A stretch of DNA of 52,434 nucleotides, from contig CAJKNM010000004.1 in NCBI GenBank assembly GCA_905201285.1, positions 1 to 52,434 of the forward strand, read 5' to 3'. How positions within the stretch are numbered: position 1 is the first letter of the stretch; every line of letters begins with the position of its first letter. The notes below the pieces were generated by a model. It did no database searches and was not told the DNA's origin. It was given only the letters and a program-made list of their open reading frames with translations. This document shows, piece by piece, positions 42,336 through 50,666 of the stretch. This DNA comes from an uncultured Eubacteriales bacterium (GTDB taxonomy: Bacteria; Bacillota; Clostridia; Monoglobales; Monoglobaceae). The position numbers and the translations under genes are program-made.

Positions 42336-44963
42336 GTGGCAAAAGAACTGCCAAAAACATATGACCCTAAACAGGTCGAAAAAAGAATATATAAGGAATG
42401 GTGTGATAAGGGGTATTTCCACGCGGAGGTTGATGAAACAAAGAAGCCCTTTACTATAGTTATCCCGCCGCCGAACGTTACCGGAAAGCTTCATATGGGA
42501 CACGCCCTTGACGAGACAATACAGGATATTCTTGTCCGTACAAAGAGGATGCAGGGGTACAACGCCCTCTGGATACCTGGCACAGACCACGCGGGTATAG
42601 CAACCCAGATTAAGGTTGAAGAAGACCTTCGTGTGAACGAGAATCTCACACGCTATGACCTCGGCCGTGATGAATTTTTAAAGCGTGTTTGGGCATGGAA
42701 GGAAAACTTCGGTGACAGAATTATAAACCAGCTCAAGACTCTCGGCTGTTCATGTGACTGGGACAGAGAGCGTTTCACTATGGACGATGGCTGCAGCAAG
42801 GCCGTTCGTGAGGTGTTTGTAAACCTTTATAATAAAGGATTGATTTATCAGGGAAGCCGTATAATCAACTGGTGTCCGAGCTGTGCAACGGCGCTTTCGG
42901 ATGCCGAGGTTGAATATGCCGAGCAGGACGGATTTTTCTGGCATATAAAATATCCTATTAAGGACAGTGACGATTTTATTGAGATTGCAACAACCCGACC
43001 CGAGACCTTACTCGGCGATACCGCTGTTGCTGTAAACCCCAACGATGAAAGATATAAGGATTTAGTGGGAAAAACTCTTATTCTTCCGCTTGTCGGCAGG
43101 GAAATTCCCGTTATTGCCGATGACTATGTTGATATGGAATTCGGAACAGGCTGCGTTAAGATTACGCCTGCGCATGACCCGAACGATTTTGAGGTCGGCC
43201 TTCGTCATAACCTTGAACAAATCAAGGTGTTAAACGATGATGCAACCATAAATTCCTATGGCGGAAAGTATGAGGGAATGGACCGATATGAGGCAAGAGC
43301 CGCGATGGTTTCTGATTTGGAGGCCGAAGGCCTCCTCGTTAAGGTTGTTCCTCACAAGCATAATGTCGGTCAGTGCTATCGCTGTGGAACAACGGTAGAA
43401 CCAATCACATCAAAGCAATGGTTCGTCAGGATGGAGCCGCTTGCAAGACCCGCGCTTGATGCCGTTTTGAACGGAAAAACGCGCTTTATTCCCGAGCGTT
43501 TTACAAAGACATATACCCATTGGATGGAAAACGTTCACGACTGGTGTATCTCACGTCAGCTTTGGTGGGGACATCGTATACCTGCATTTTATTGTCAGAA
43601 TTGTGGAAAGACGACTGTTTCCAAAGAGGATATTACCGTCTGCCCCGAATGCGGCGGTAAGGTCGTTCAGGATTCGGATGTGCTGGATACATGGTTCAGC
43701 TCGGCTCTCTGGCCCTTCTCGACACTCGGCTGGCCGGACAAGACAAAGGAACTTGATTATTTCTATCCTACCTCTGTTTTGGTTACCGGATATGATATTA
43801 TTTTCTTCTGGGTATCAAGAATGATTTTCTCGGGTCTTGAGCATATGGGCGAGGTTCCGTTTAAAGACGTATACATTCACGGTCTTGTTCGTGACAGTCA
43901 GGGAAGAAAGATGAGCAAGTCTTTAGGTAACGGTATTGACCCGATTGAAATAATTGAAAAATACGGCGCCGATGCCCTTCGTTTCACCCTTGCCACAGGT
44001 AATTCGCCCGGCAACGATATGCGTTTCTATATGGAACGTGTTGAAGCAAGCAGGAACTTTGCCAATAAGATATGGAACGCTTCGAGATTTGTTATGATGA
44101 ATCTTTCGATTGACAAATACTCAGAGCCGGATTTAAACAAGCTTAGGCTTGAAGATAAATGGATTTTGCACGAGTATAACTCTCTTGTGAAAGAGGTTAC
44201 CGATAATATCGAAAAATATGAACTCGGAATCGCTGTTGCTAAGCTCTATGACTTTATATGGGATAAATTCTGTGACTGGTATATTGAGCTTGTCAAGCCG
44301 AGATTTTCTCAGGAGGGCGAAAGTAATATTACGGCTCAGAACACGCTTGTGTACGTCCTGTCAAATACGCTTAAGCTCCTACATCCGTTTATGCCGTTCA
44401 TAACCGAAGAAATATGGCAGGCACTTCCGCATATCGGCGAAAGCATTATGATTTCAAGCTTCCCCGTCTTCGATGAGAAGTTTGAAAACGAAGCCGCACG
44501 CGACGAGATGCAGCTTATAATGGAGTCAATTAAAGGAATAAGAAATGTCAGAAACGAGATGAACGTTCCGCCGTCACGGAAGGCAAAGCTGTATATCGTA
44601 ACGGATAAACCCAAGGTTTTCAAAGAAGGAACATCCTTCTATACAAAGCTCGCTTCGGCATCTGAGGTTATTATAACCAATGATAAATCTGACGTTCCCG
44701 AAAACTCTGTTTCTGTCGCCTCGCCCGGCGGAGAGCTTCTTCTTCCGCTTGACGATTTGGTTGACAAGGCTAAAGAGACTGAACGTCTCGAAAAAGAGAA
44801 AAAGCGTCTAATGGGCGAAATAAAACGCGTTGAAGGAAAACTTTCCAACAAGGGTTTTGTTGAAAAAGCCCCTGCAGCTGTTGTCGATGAAGAGAAAAAG
44901 AAAGGTGAACAGTATAAGGCTATGCTTCAAACCGTCCTTGAAGGACTTGAAAAGCTCAAATAA
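42336..44963 (+). CDS. valS: Valine-tRNA ligase
   Basis: Charges tRNA-Val in the cytoplasm. The 875 residues include PPPNVTGKLHMGHALDETI (HIGH-type motif) near residue 46, the editing domain with TTRPETLLGDTAVAVNP, a zinc-like CQNCGKTT and CPECGG pair near residue 430, and GRKMSKSLGNGIDP (KMSKS) near 525. The C-terminal 65 residues are the coiled-coil arm typical of ValS (ETERLEKEKKRLMGEIKRVE). The GTG at 42336 is preferred because TTAGGAGTGA lies 5 bases upstream; an in-frame GTG at 42318 has no such site. folC follows after 2 bases. Confidence 0.96.
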   Translation: MAKELPKTYDPKQVEKRIYKEWCDKGYFHAEVDETKKPFTIVIPPPNVTGKLHMGHALDETIQDILVRTKRMQGYNALWIPGTDHAGIATQIKVEEDLRVNENLTRYDLGRDEFLKRVWAWKENFGDRIINQLKTLGCSCDWDRERFTMDDGCSKAVREVFVNLYNKGLIYQGSRIINWCPSCATALSDAEVEYAEQDGFFWHIKYPIKDSDDFIEIATTRPETLLGDTAVAVNPNDERYKDLVGKTLILPLVGREIPVIADDYVDMEFGTGCVKITPAHDPNDFEVGLRHNLEQIKVLNDDATINSYGGKYEGMDRYEARAAMVSDLEAEGLLVKVVPHKHNVGQCYRCGTTVEPITSKQWFVRMEPLARPALDAVLNGKTRFIPERFTKTYTHWMENVHDWCISRQLWWGHRIPAFYCQNCGKTTVSKEDITVCPECGGKVVQDSDVLDTWFSSALWPFSTLGWPDKTKELDYFYPTSVLVTGYDIIFFWVSRMIFSGLEHMGEVPFKDVYIHGLVRDSQGRKMSKSLGNGIDPIEIIEKYGADALRFTLATGNSPGNDMRFYMERVEASRNFANKIWNASRFVMMNLSIDKYSEPDLNKLRLEDKWILHEYNSLVKEVTDNIEKYELGIAVAKLYDFIWDKFCDWYIELVKPRFSQEGESNITAQNTLVYVLSNTLKLLHPFMPFITEEIWQALPHIGESIMISSFPVFDEKFENEAARDEMQLIMESIKGIRNVRNEMNVPPSRKAKLYIVTDKPKVFKEGTSFYTKLASASEVIITNDKSDVPENSVSVASPGGELLLPLDDLVDKAKETERLEKEKKRLMGEIKRVEGKLSNKGFVEKAPAAVVDEEKKKGEQYKAMLQTVLEGLEKLK

Positions 44964-44965
44964 TT

Positions 44966-46201
44966 ATGAATTATAATGAAACAATTGAGTATATCCACTC
45001 AACACCGAAGTTTGCCCGAACCTTAGGCAATGAGCTTTTGCGCAGGCTTTTGAACAAATTAAATAATCCTCAGGATAAATTGAAATTTATACACATCGCA
45101 GGAACCAACGGAAAAGGTTCCTGCGCTGTTATGCTTGCTGAGATTTTAAAAACCAGCGGTTATCGTGTCGGACTTTTTACTTCGCCGTATATAACCTGCT
45201 TTAATGAGAGAATAAGGATAGACGGCGAGGAGATTCCGAACGCTAAGCTGGCCGAAATCACAACGCGTATAAGGGAGTCTATCGAAAAATATGATACTCC
45301 CGTTTCTGAATTTGCTTTGGATACGGCGATTGCCTTTGAATATTTCGCTGAAGAAAAATGTGATATTGTTGTTCTTGAAACCGGCTTAGGCGGAAGACTT
45401 GATGCGACAAACGTTATAAAAGTTCCGCTTATAACGGTGCTTATGTCTATAGGGTTTGACCATATGCAGTATCTCGGCGACACTATTGAAGAAATTACCG
45501 CAGAAAAATGCGGAATTATTAAAGAAAGCCGACCCGTCATCGTTTATCCGTGTATGAATGATAACGCTGTTTCGGTTATAAAGAAATTCTGCGCCGAAAA
45601 AAACGCATCGTATATTCAGGCCGATATGCCAAAGAAGTGCAGAGGCGGTCTTATATATAACAAAAACGAATATGAACTATCCCTTGGCGGAGACTTTCAA
45701 ATATATAATGCCGCAACAGTCTTAAAGGCAGCTGAAGTACTAAACGGTCTCGGTTTAAACATAAACGATACCGCTGTTTTTAACGGACTCAAATCCGCAA
45801 AAAACCCGGCGCGTTTTGAGACTCTTGAGTGTGGCTTGATAATAGACGGGGCGCATAATAAGCCTGCCTCCGCCGCACTTTGCGAGACGCTCAAAGCCTT
45901 AAATCAGCCGATATGTCTTTGTATTGCTATGATGGCGGATAAGGATATATCCGGGGTTGTTTCCGAGTTTTCAAGCCTTTCGCCTTATGTTATAGCGACA
46001 GAAATTCCTATGCCCCGCTGTGCGGCGGCGGAAAGGATTTCGACCGAGTTTTCCAGGCACGGTATTTCGGCGGTTATTGAAAAAAATCCGATAAAGGCCG
46101 CACGGCTTGCTCTCGCACAGGCTGATAAAATTCCTGTTGTCTGCGGGTCTTTGTACCTTGCGGCGGAAATAAGAAAAAACTTCAAAAGCCGAGATGATTG
46201 A
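44966..46201 (+). CDS. folC: Bifunctional folylpolyglutamate / dihydrofolate synthase
   Basis: Adds glutamate to folates, and in many bacteria to dihydropteroate. The ATP loop HIAGTNGKGSCAVMLAEIL near residue 42 and GLFTSPYITCFNERI near 71 are the Mur-ligase family motifs. LETGLGGRLDATNV near 138 and GFDHMQYLGDTIEEITAEKC near 157 are typical of FolC, and LIIDGAHNKPAS near 290 marks the C-terminal domain. At 411 residues it is of normal length. valS-folC is a common Firmicutes order. Confidence 0.93.
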   Translation: MNYNETIEYIHSTPKFARTLGNELLRRLLNKLNNPQDKLKFIHIAGTNGKGSCAVMLAEILKTSGYRVGLFTSPYITCFNERIRIDGEEIPNAKLAEITTRIRESIEKYDTPVSEFALDTAIAFEYFAEEKCDIVVLETGLGGRLDATNVIKVPLITVLMSIGFDHMQYLGDTIEEITAEKCGIIKESRPVIVYPCMNDNAVSVIKKFCAEKNASYIQADMPKKCRGGLIYNKNEYELSLGGDFQIYNAATVLKAAEVLNGLGLNINDTAVFNGLKSAKNPARFETLECGLIIDGAHNKPASAALCETLKALNQPICLCIAMMADKDISGVVSEFSSLSPYVIATEIPMPRCAAAERISTEFSRHGISAVIEKNPIKAARLALAQADKIPVVCGSLYLAAEIRKNFKSRDD

Positions 46202-46205
46202 TACA

Positions 46206-46535
46206 ATGTACTATGTATATATCCTTCGCTGTAGTGATAATTCACTTTATACCGGGTATACCACCGATGTAATGCGGCGTTTTTCAGAGCATCTTTCAAA
46301 AACAGGCAAGGGCGCAAAATATACACATTCGAGAATTCCCGTAAGAATTGAAGCTGTTTGGGGTTCTGACAGCCGCTCTGCCGCTATGAGACTTGAAGCA
46401 TTTATTAAAAAAATCAAAAAATCAGCCAAAGAAGAGATAATAAAGGATAACAGCCTTTTACTCAAAAAATGCTCAGACAAACTTGACATACAGGCATATA
46501 CAATATTAGATAGGAAATCGATTTATGAGGATTAA
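46206..46535 (+). CDS. GIY-YIG nuclease domain protein (UPF0213 / YhbQ-like)
   Basis: A 109-residue stand-alone GIY-YIG domain. YYVYILRCSDNSLYTGYTTD carries the two GIY/YIG-type strands, with the catalytic tyrosine and then RRFSEHL; AMRLEAFIKKIKKSAKEEII has the conserved glutamate and basic helix. Such proteins are thought to act on DNA or RNA, but their role is not settled. The start at 46206 is chosen because the family begins directly with YVYIL; an in-frame ATG at 46194 overlaps the end of folC and is also possible. The end overlaps dusB by 11 bases. Confidence 0.82.
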   Translation: MYYVYILRCSDNSLYTGYTTDVMRRFSEHLSKTGKGAKYTHSRIPVRIEAVWGSDSRSAAMRLEAFIKKIKKSAKEEIIKDNSLLLKKCSDKLDIQAYTILDRKSIYED

Positions 46536-47493
46536 AAATCTTGAACTCGAAAACAATATTTTTCTTGCCCCGATGGCGGGGGTTACCGATAAGGCATTTC
46601 GATTGATAACAAAGCCGTTCGGCCCCGCACTTATGTACACCGAAATGGTATCGGGAAAGGGTCTCTATTATAAGAGCAAAAAAACCGCCAATTTGCTTGC
46701 TGCGGACAGCCGCGAGATGCCGCTTGCGGTTCAAATATTCGGACATGAGCCGAAAATAATGGCGGATATAGCCAAGAACGCTCTGTCCGGCGGTGCTGTT
46801 ATTATAGATATAAATATGGGTTGCCCTGCACCAAAAATAGTGAATAACGGTGACGGAAGCGCACTGATGAAATCACCTGAGCTTGCCGGCGAGGTAATCT
46901 CGTCCGTGTGCAGTGCGGTCGATGTGCCGGTGACGGTTAAATTTCGGGCCGGATGGAACAGTGATTCCATAAACGCGGTTCAACTTGCTGAAATTGCCGA
47001 ATTGAACGGCGCTTCTGCCATTACCATCCACGGCAGAACCCGTGAACAGTTTTACAGTGGAAAGGCTGACCTTGATACAATAAAGTCTGTGAAAAACGCC
47101 GTAAGCATTCCGGTAATAGGCAACGGCGATATAACAGACGGAAAATCAGCAAGGTATATGCTCGACTATACAGGCTGTGACGGAGTAATGATTGGCAGAG
47201 CCGCCGAGGGAAATCCGTGGATTTTCCGGGATGTGATTCACTATCTGAAAACCGGTGATGTCCTTCCTCCTCCGACAATTTCAGAGCGTATAGAGGTCGC
47301 CAAACACCATTTTGACCTGCTTATAAAATACAAGGGCGAGCATAGGGGAACCCTTGAGGGTCGAAAACATATGTCGTGGTATTTCAAAGGTATTCCCGGC
47401 GGCGCAGTATTACGCGGATACATCAATAAAGCGGAAACACCGTCGCAAATGCTTGAAATTCTTGATGAGTTCCTTAAACCATACTGTGTTTAA
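46525..47493 (+). CDS. dusB: tRNA-dihydrouridine synthase (DusB family)
   Basis: FMN enzyme that reduces uridines in the D-loop of tRNA. APMAGVTDKAFRLI near residue 14, INMGCPAPKIVNNGDGSAL near 95 with the catalytic cysteine, VTVKFRAGW near 133 and ITIHGRTREQFYSGKADL near 163 are all intact; GVMIGRAAEGNPWIF near 220 binds the FMN phosphate. Length is 322 residues, as usual. The subfamily call (DusB) is by similarity to Firmicutes proteins and is not certain. Confidence 0.93.
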   Translation: MRIKNLELENNIFLAPMAGVTDKAFRLITKPFGPALMYTEMVSGKGLYYKSKKTANLLAADSREMPLAVQIFGHEPKIMADIAKNALSGGAVIIDINMGCPAPKIVNNGDGSALMKSPELAGEVISSVCSAVDVPVTVKFRAGWNSDSINAVQLAEIAELNGASAITIHGRTREQFYSGKADLDTIKSVKNAVSIPVIGNGDITDGKSARYMLDYTGCDGVMIGRAAEGNPWIFRDVIHYLKTGDVLPPPTISERIEVAKHHFDLLIKYKGEHRGTLEGRKHMSWYFKGIPGGAVLRGYINKAETPSQMLEILDEFLKPYCV

Positions 47494-47537
47494 ACAGAAT
47501 ATTATGCTGTAACAGGCACGAAAGAACGGAGATAAAT

Positions 47538-48314
47538 ATGTCAAATTCAAAGAAAAGAATAGTTGTTAAGGTAGGAACATCCACCCTAACACACGAAACC
47601 GGAAAAACAAATTTAAGAAGAGTTGATTCATTATGCCGCGTTATTTCTGACCTTATGAATATGGGTCACGAAGTGATTCTTGTATCAAGCGGCGCAATCG
47701 GCGTAGGAGTCGGCAAGCTCGGCTTGACCGAAAAACCGTCAACGACCCGCCAAAAACAGGCTCTTGCCGCAATCGGGCAGGCAAGTCTTATGGCTATCTA
47801 TGAAAAGTTTTTCAAAGAATACGGATATAACACAGGTCAGGTTCTTCTGACTAAATTTATTCTTGAGGATGAGCTTAGATACATTAGTGCGAAAAACGCA
47901 TTTGAAACTATGCTTGGCTATGGCGTAATCCCTATCGTAAACGAAAATGATGTAATTTCTACATATGAGATAGAGTTTGGCGATAATGATACGCTTTCTG
48001 CGTATGTTGCTAAGCTTGTTGATGCAGACATTCTTGTTATTATGTCAGATATTGACGGCTTTTATAACGGAAACCCCAATGACCCGAAAACACATCTTAT
48101 ACCTGTTATAACCGAGATAACAGATGATATAAAAAGCTGTGCCGGAGGCGAAGGAACGAGACGCGGAACTGGTGGAATGCGCACTAAGCTCGGTGCCGCG
48201 GAATTGGTTTGTCCTTTAGGAATTGATATGATTATAACAAACGGAAGCCATCCCGAAAATTTATACAAGATAATTAATTCCGAACCGGTCGGAACGCTTT
48301 TTAAAGGAAAATAA
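47538..48314 (+). CDS. proB: Glutamate 5-kinase (short form, no PUA domain)
   Basis: First step of proline synthesis: phosphorylates the gamma-carboxyl of glutamate. VVKVGTSTLTHETGKTNLRR near residue 8, EVILVSSGAIGVGVGKLGL near 43, EFGDNDTLSAYVAKLVDADI near 148 and MSDIDGFYNGNP near 172 make the amino-acid kinase fold. At 258 residues it lacks the C-terminal PUA domain of the longer forms. GGAG precedes the ATG. The usual partner proA is not downstream: a terminator follows at once, so proA must lie elsewhere. Confidence 0.93.
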   Translation: MSNSKKRIVVKVGTSTLTHETGKTNLRRVDSLCRVISDLMNMGHEVILVSSGAIGVGVGKLGLTEKPSTTRQKQALAAIGQASLMAIYEKFFKEYGYNTGQVLLTKFILEDELRYISAKNAFETMLGYGVIPIVNENDVISTYEIEFGDNDTLSAYVAKLVDADILVIMSDIDGFYNGNPNDPKTHLIPVITEITDDIKSCAGGEGTRRGTGGMRTKLGAAELVCPLGIDMIITNGSHPENLYKIINSEPVGTLFKGK

Positions 48315-48317
48315 GAT

Positions 48318-48351
48318 AAAAGTCTCGTCACAATATCGTGACGAGACTTTT
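48318..48351. terminator. Bidirectional intrinsic terminator between proB and groEL
   Basis: AAAAGTCTCGTCAC (48318-48331) pairs with GTGACGAGACTTTT (48338-48351) around a 6-base loop. A/T-rich ends serve both convergent genes. Confidence 0.9.
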
Positions 48352-48383
48352 TATATCAATGAAGTTTTTTATTTCAATGAATA

Positions 48384-50021
48384 TTAATACATACCACCGG
48401 CACCTGCACCTGCCATCGCTGCAGCCGCCGCTGCATCAGCAGCAGGATCAGGCTTATCAGCAACCAGACTCTCAGTTGTGAGAACCATAGCGGCAACGCT
48501 CGAAGCATTCTGAAGTGCTGAACGTGTAACCTTTGTCGGGTCAACGATTCCGCCCTTTATCATATCCATATATTCGTCTATCAAGGCATTATAGCCAACG
48601 CCGACCTTGCTTTCTTTAATCTTGTTTACTATAAGGCTTCCCTCGATACCTGCGTTAAACGCAATCTGACGAACCGGTTCTTCCAAAGCGCGAAGAACAA
48701 TCTTTGCACCGGTCTTTTCGTCACCCTCAAGGCTTTCTACAACCTTTTCAACAGCGGGGATAGCGTTTATGAAAGCAGTACCGCCGCCGGCAACAATACC
48801 TTCTTCAACAGCCGCACGGGTAGCAGCAAGAGCGTCCTCAATTCTGAGTTTCTTCTCTTTCATCTCAATTTCGGTAGCAGCACCGACCTTGATAACAGCA
48901 ACACCGCCGGCAAGCTTAGCAAGACGTTCCATAAGTTTTTCTTTATCAAACTCAGAAGTTGTTTCTTCAATCTGAGTTCTGATGTTGCTTACACGGTTAG
49001 CAATCTCAGTCTTGTCACCCATACCGTCAACGATAATTGTGTTTTCCTTCTGAATCTTAACCTGACGAGCGCGACCGAGCTGGTCAACCGTTGCGTCTTT
49101 AAGCTCTAAACCGATTTCCTCGGATATAACCTGACCGCCGGTAAGAATAGCAATATCTTTAAGCATTTCCTTTCTTCTGTCGCCGAAGCCCGGAGCCTTT
49201 ACGCCGACACAGGTAAATGTTCCTCTCAGCTTGTTAACGATAAGAGTTGAAAGTGCTTCGCCTTCTATATCTTCAGCTATTATAACAAGTTTCTTGCCCG
49301 ACTGAACAATCTGTTCAAGAAGCGGAAGGATTTCCTGAATATTAGAAATCTTTTTATCGGTAATCAAAATGTAAGCATCATCAATAACAGCTTCCATCTT
49401 ATCGGTATCGGTTACCATATAAGGAGTGATATAGCCTCTGTCAAACTGCATACCTTCAACAACCTCAGAATATGTTTCGGCCGTCTTAGATTCTTCAACG
49501 GTAATAACACCGTCGCTTGTAACCTTCTCCATAGCGTCAGCGATAAGCTTTCCAACGGTTTCGTCAGCCGACGAAACAGAAGCAACACGAGCAATGTCAT
49601 CTTTTCCGTCAACCTTCTTGCTGTTTTTAACAATCTCATCAACCGCCGCATCTACTGCCTTTGACATACCGCGTCTTACTATCATAGGATTTGCACCGGC
49701 AGCAACATTCTTCATACCTTCACGGATGAGAGCCTGTGCAAGCAAGGTAGCGGTTGTTGTTCCGTCACCTGCTATATCATTTGTCTTAGTAGCAACTTCT
49801 CTTACAAGCTGAGCGCCCATATTTTCAAACGGATCCTCAAGCTCAACTTCCTTTGCTATTGTTACACCGTCATTTGTAATAAGCGGAGCGCCGTATTTCT
49901 TGTCAAGAACAACGTTTCTGCCCTTAGGACCGAGTGTAACCTTTACTGTATTAGCAAGCTGATTAACGCCGCGCTCAAGCGCGTGTCTTGCTTCTTCACC
50001 AAATAAAATCTGTTTAGCCAT
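48384..50021 (-). CDS. groEL: Chaperonin GroEL
   Basis: 60-kDa chaperonin that folds proteins in a double ring with GroES. LGPKGRNVVLDKKYGAPLIT near residue 30, GDGTTTATLLAQALIREG near 85 (ATP site) and the signature AAVEEGIVAGGGTAFINAI near 404 are intact. The C-terminal tail is Ala- and Gly-rich and ends GAGAGGMY, a variant of the GGM repeats. Length is 545 residues. GGAGG lies upstream of the ATG. It is the second gene of a CIRCE-controlled groES-groEL operon. Confidence 0.98.
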   Translation of the reverse strand: MAKQILFGEEARHALERGVNQLANTVKVTLGPKGRNVVLDKKYGAPLITNDGVTIAKEVELEDPFENMGAQLVREVATKTNDIAGDGTTTATLLAQALIREGMKNVAAGANPMIVRRGMSKAVDAAVDEIVKNSKKVDGKDDIARVASVSSADETVGKLIADAMEKVTSDGVITVEESKTAETYSEVVEGMQFDRGYITPYMVTDTDKMEAVIDDAYILITDKKISNIQEILPLLEQIVQSGKKLVIIAEDIEGEALSTLIVNKLRGTFTCVGVKAPGFGDRRKEMLKDIAILTGGQVISEEIGLELKDATVDQLGRARQVKIQKENTIIVDGMGDKTEIANRVSNIRTQIEETTSEFDKEKLMERLAKLAGGVAVIKVGAATEIEMKEKKLRIEDALAATRAAVEEGIVAGGGTAFINAIPAVEKVVESLEGDEKTGAKIVLRALEEPVRQIAFNAGIEGSLIVNKIKESKVGVGYNALIDEYMDMIKGGIVDPTKVTRSALQNASSVAAMVLTTESLVADKPDPAADAAAAAAMAGAGAGGMY

Positions 50022-50053
50022 AATTATAGTACCTCCGAATCAAATTTTTAAAA

Positions 50054-50338
50054 TCAATCAATTTTAGCAAGAACATCGCTCTGTCTGAGAATGATGTACT
50101 CTTCACCGTCAAGCTTAACTTCTGTTCCGGCATACTTGCTCATAATAACCTTATCACCGACAGAAAGTTCCATTTTAACTTCCTTTCCGTCTACCACGCC
50201 ACCGGGGCCTACCGCAACAACTTCAGCTACCTGCGGTTTTTCCTTTGCTGCTCCGGCAAGAATAATACCGCTCTTTGTGGTTTCTTCCGCTTCAAGCATC
50301 TTAATAACAACTCTGTCTGCTAATGGTTTAATATTCAT
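50054..50338 (-). CDS. groES: Co-chaperonin GroES
   Basis: Ten-kDa lid of the GroEL chamber. The 94 residues start MNIKPLADRVVIKMLEAEE; the mobile loop is TTKSGIILAGAAKEKPQ, and GDKVIMSKYAGTEVKLDGEE is the core signature. AAGGAGG lies upstream of the ATG. The gene directly follows the CIRCE element, so it should be heat-induced through HrcA. Confidence 0.98.
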   Translation of the reverse strand: MNIKPLADRVVIKMLEAEETTKSGIILAGAAKEKPQVAEVVAVGPGGVVDGKEVKMELSVGDKVIMSKYAGTEVKLDGEEYIILRQSDVLAKID

Positions 50339-50377
50339 AAAACAAATCCTCCTTGCATTATTGTTTAAACTTTACTG

Positions 50378-50414
50378 TTAGCACTCTAACTCTCTGAGTG
50401 CTAACAGTATTATA
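50378..50414 (-). promoter_or_regulatory. CIRCE operator (HrcA site) and groESL -10
   Basis: TTAGCACTC (50378-50386), 9 bases, GAGTGCTAA (50396-50404) is a perfect CIRCE; the palindrome extends to 13 bp per arm. On the minus strand TATAAT lies at 50414-50409, so the operator covers the start site. The rest of the gap up to 50600 is AT-rich with a short (TA)n run (50447-50460) flanked by two CCGATTATA copies; nothing else is seen. Confidence 0.95.
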
Positions 50415-50604
50415 ATACCTAATATTACTAAATAAATCAACTCCGATTATATATATATATATCCGATTATAAACGATTATATTGAATTATGTTAAATAAC
50501 TTCGTGTTTCCTTAAATTCAAGTTTTTTTTGATTTGAATTTTAATATCGTTTTTTAACCGTGGTATATTATTTTATCCATTTATATTATAATTTTAACAT
50601 TCGG

Positions 50605-50633
50605 TTGACTTTTTAACATCAAACATATATAAT
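50605..50633 (+). promoter_or_regulatory. Sigma-A promoter for the alpha-galactosidase-like gene
   Basis: TTGACT (50605-50610), 17 bases, TATAAT (50628-50633). The leader is about 27 bases. Confidence 0.7.
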
Positions 50634-50666
50634 GAAAAAAATGTAATTTTTTTAGGAGGATTAAAC

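Noticed and set aside
50440..50480. (TA)n run flanked by CCGATTATA copies
   Set aside because: A short low-complexity stretch in an AT-rich gap; nothing links it to a mobile element or origin.
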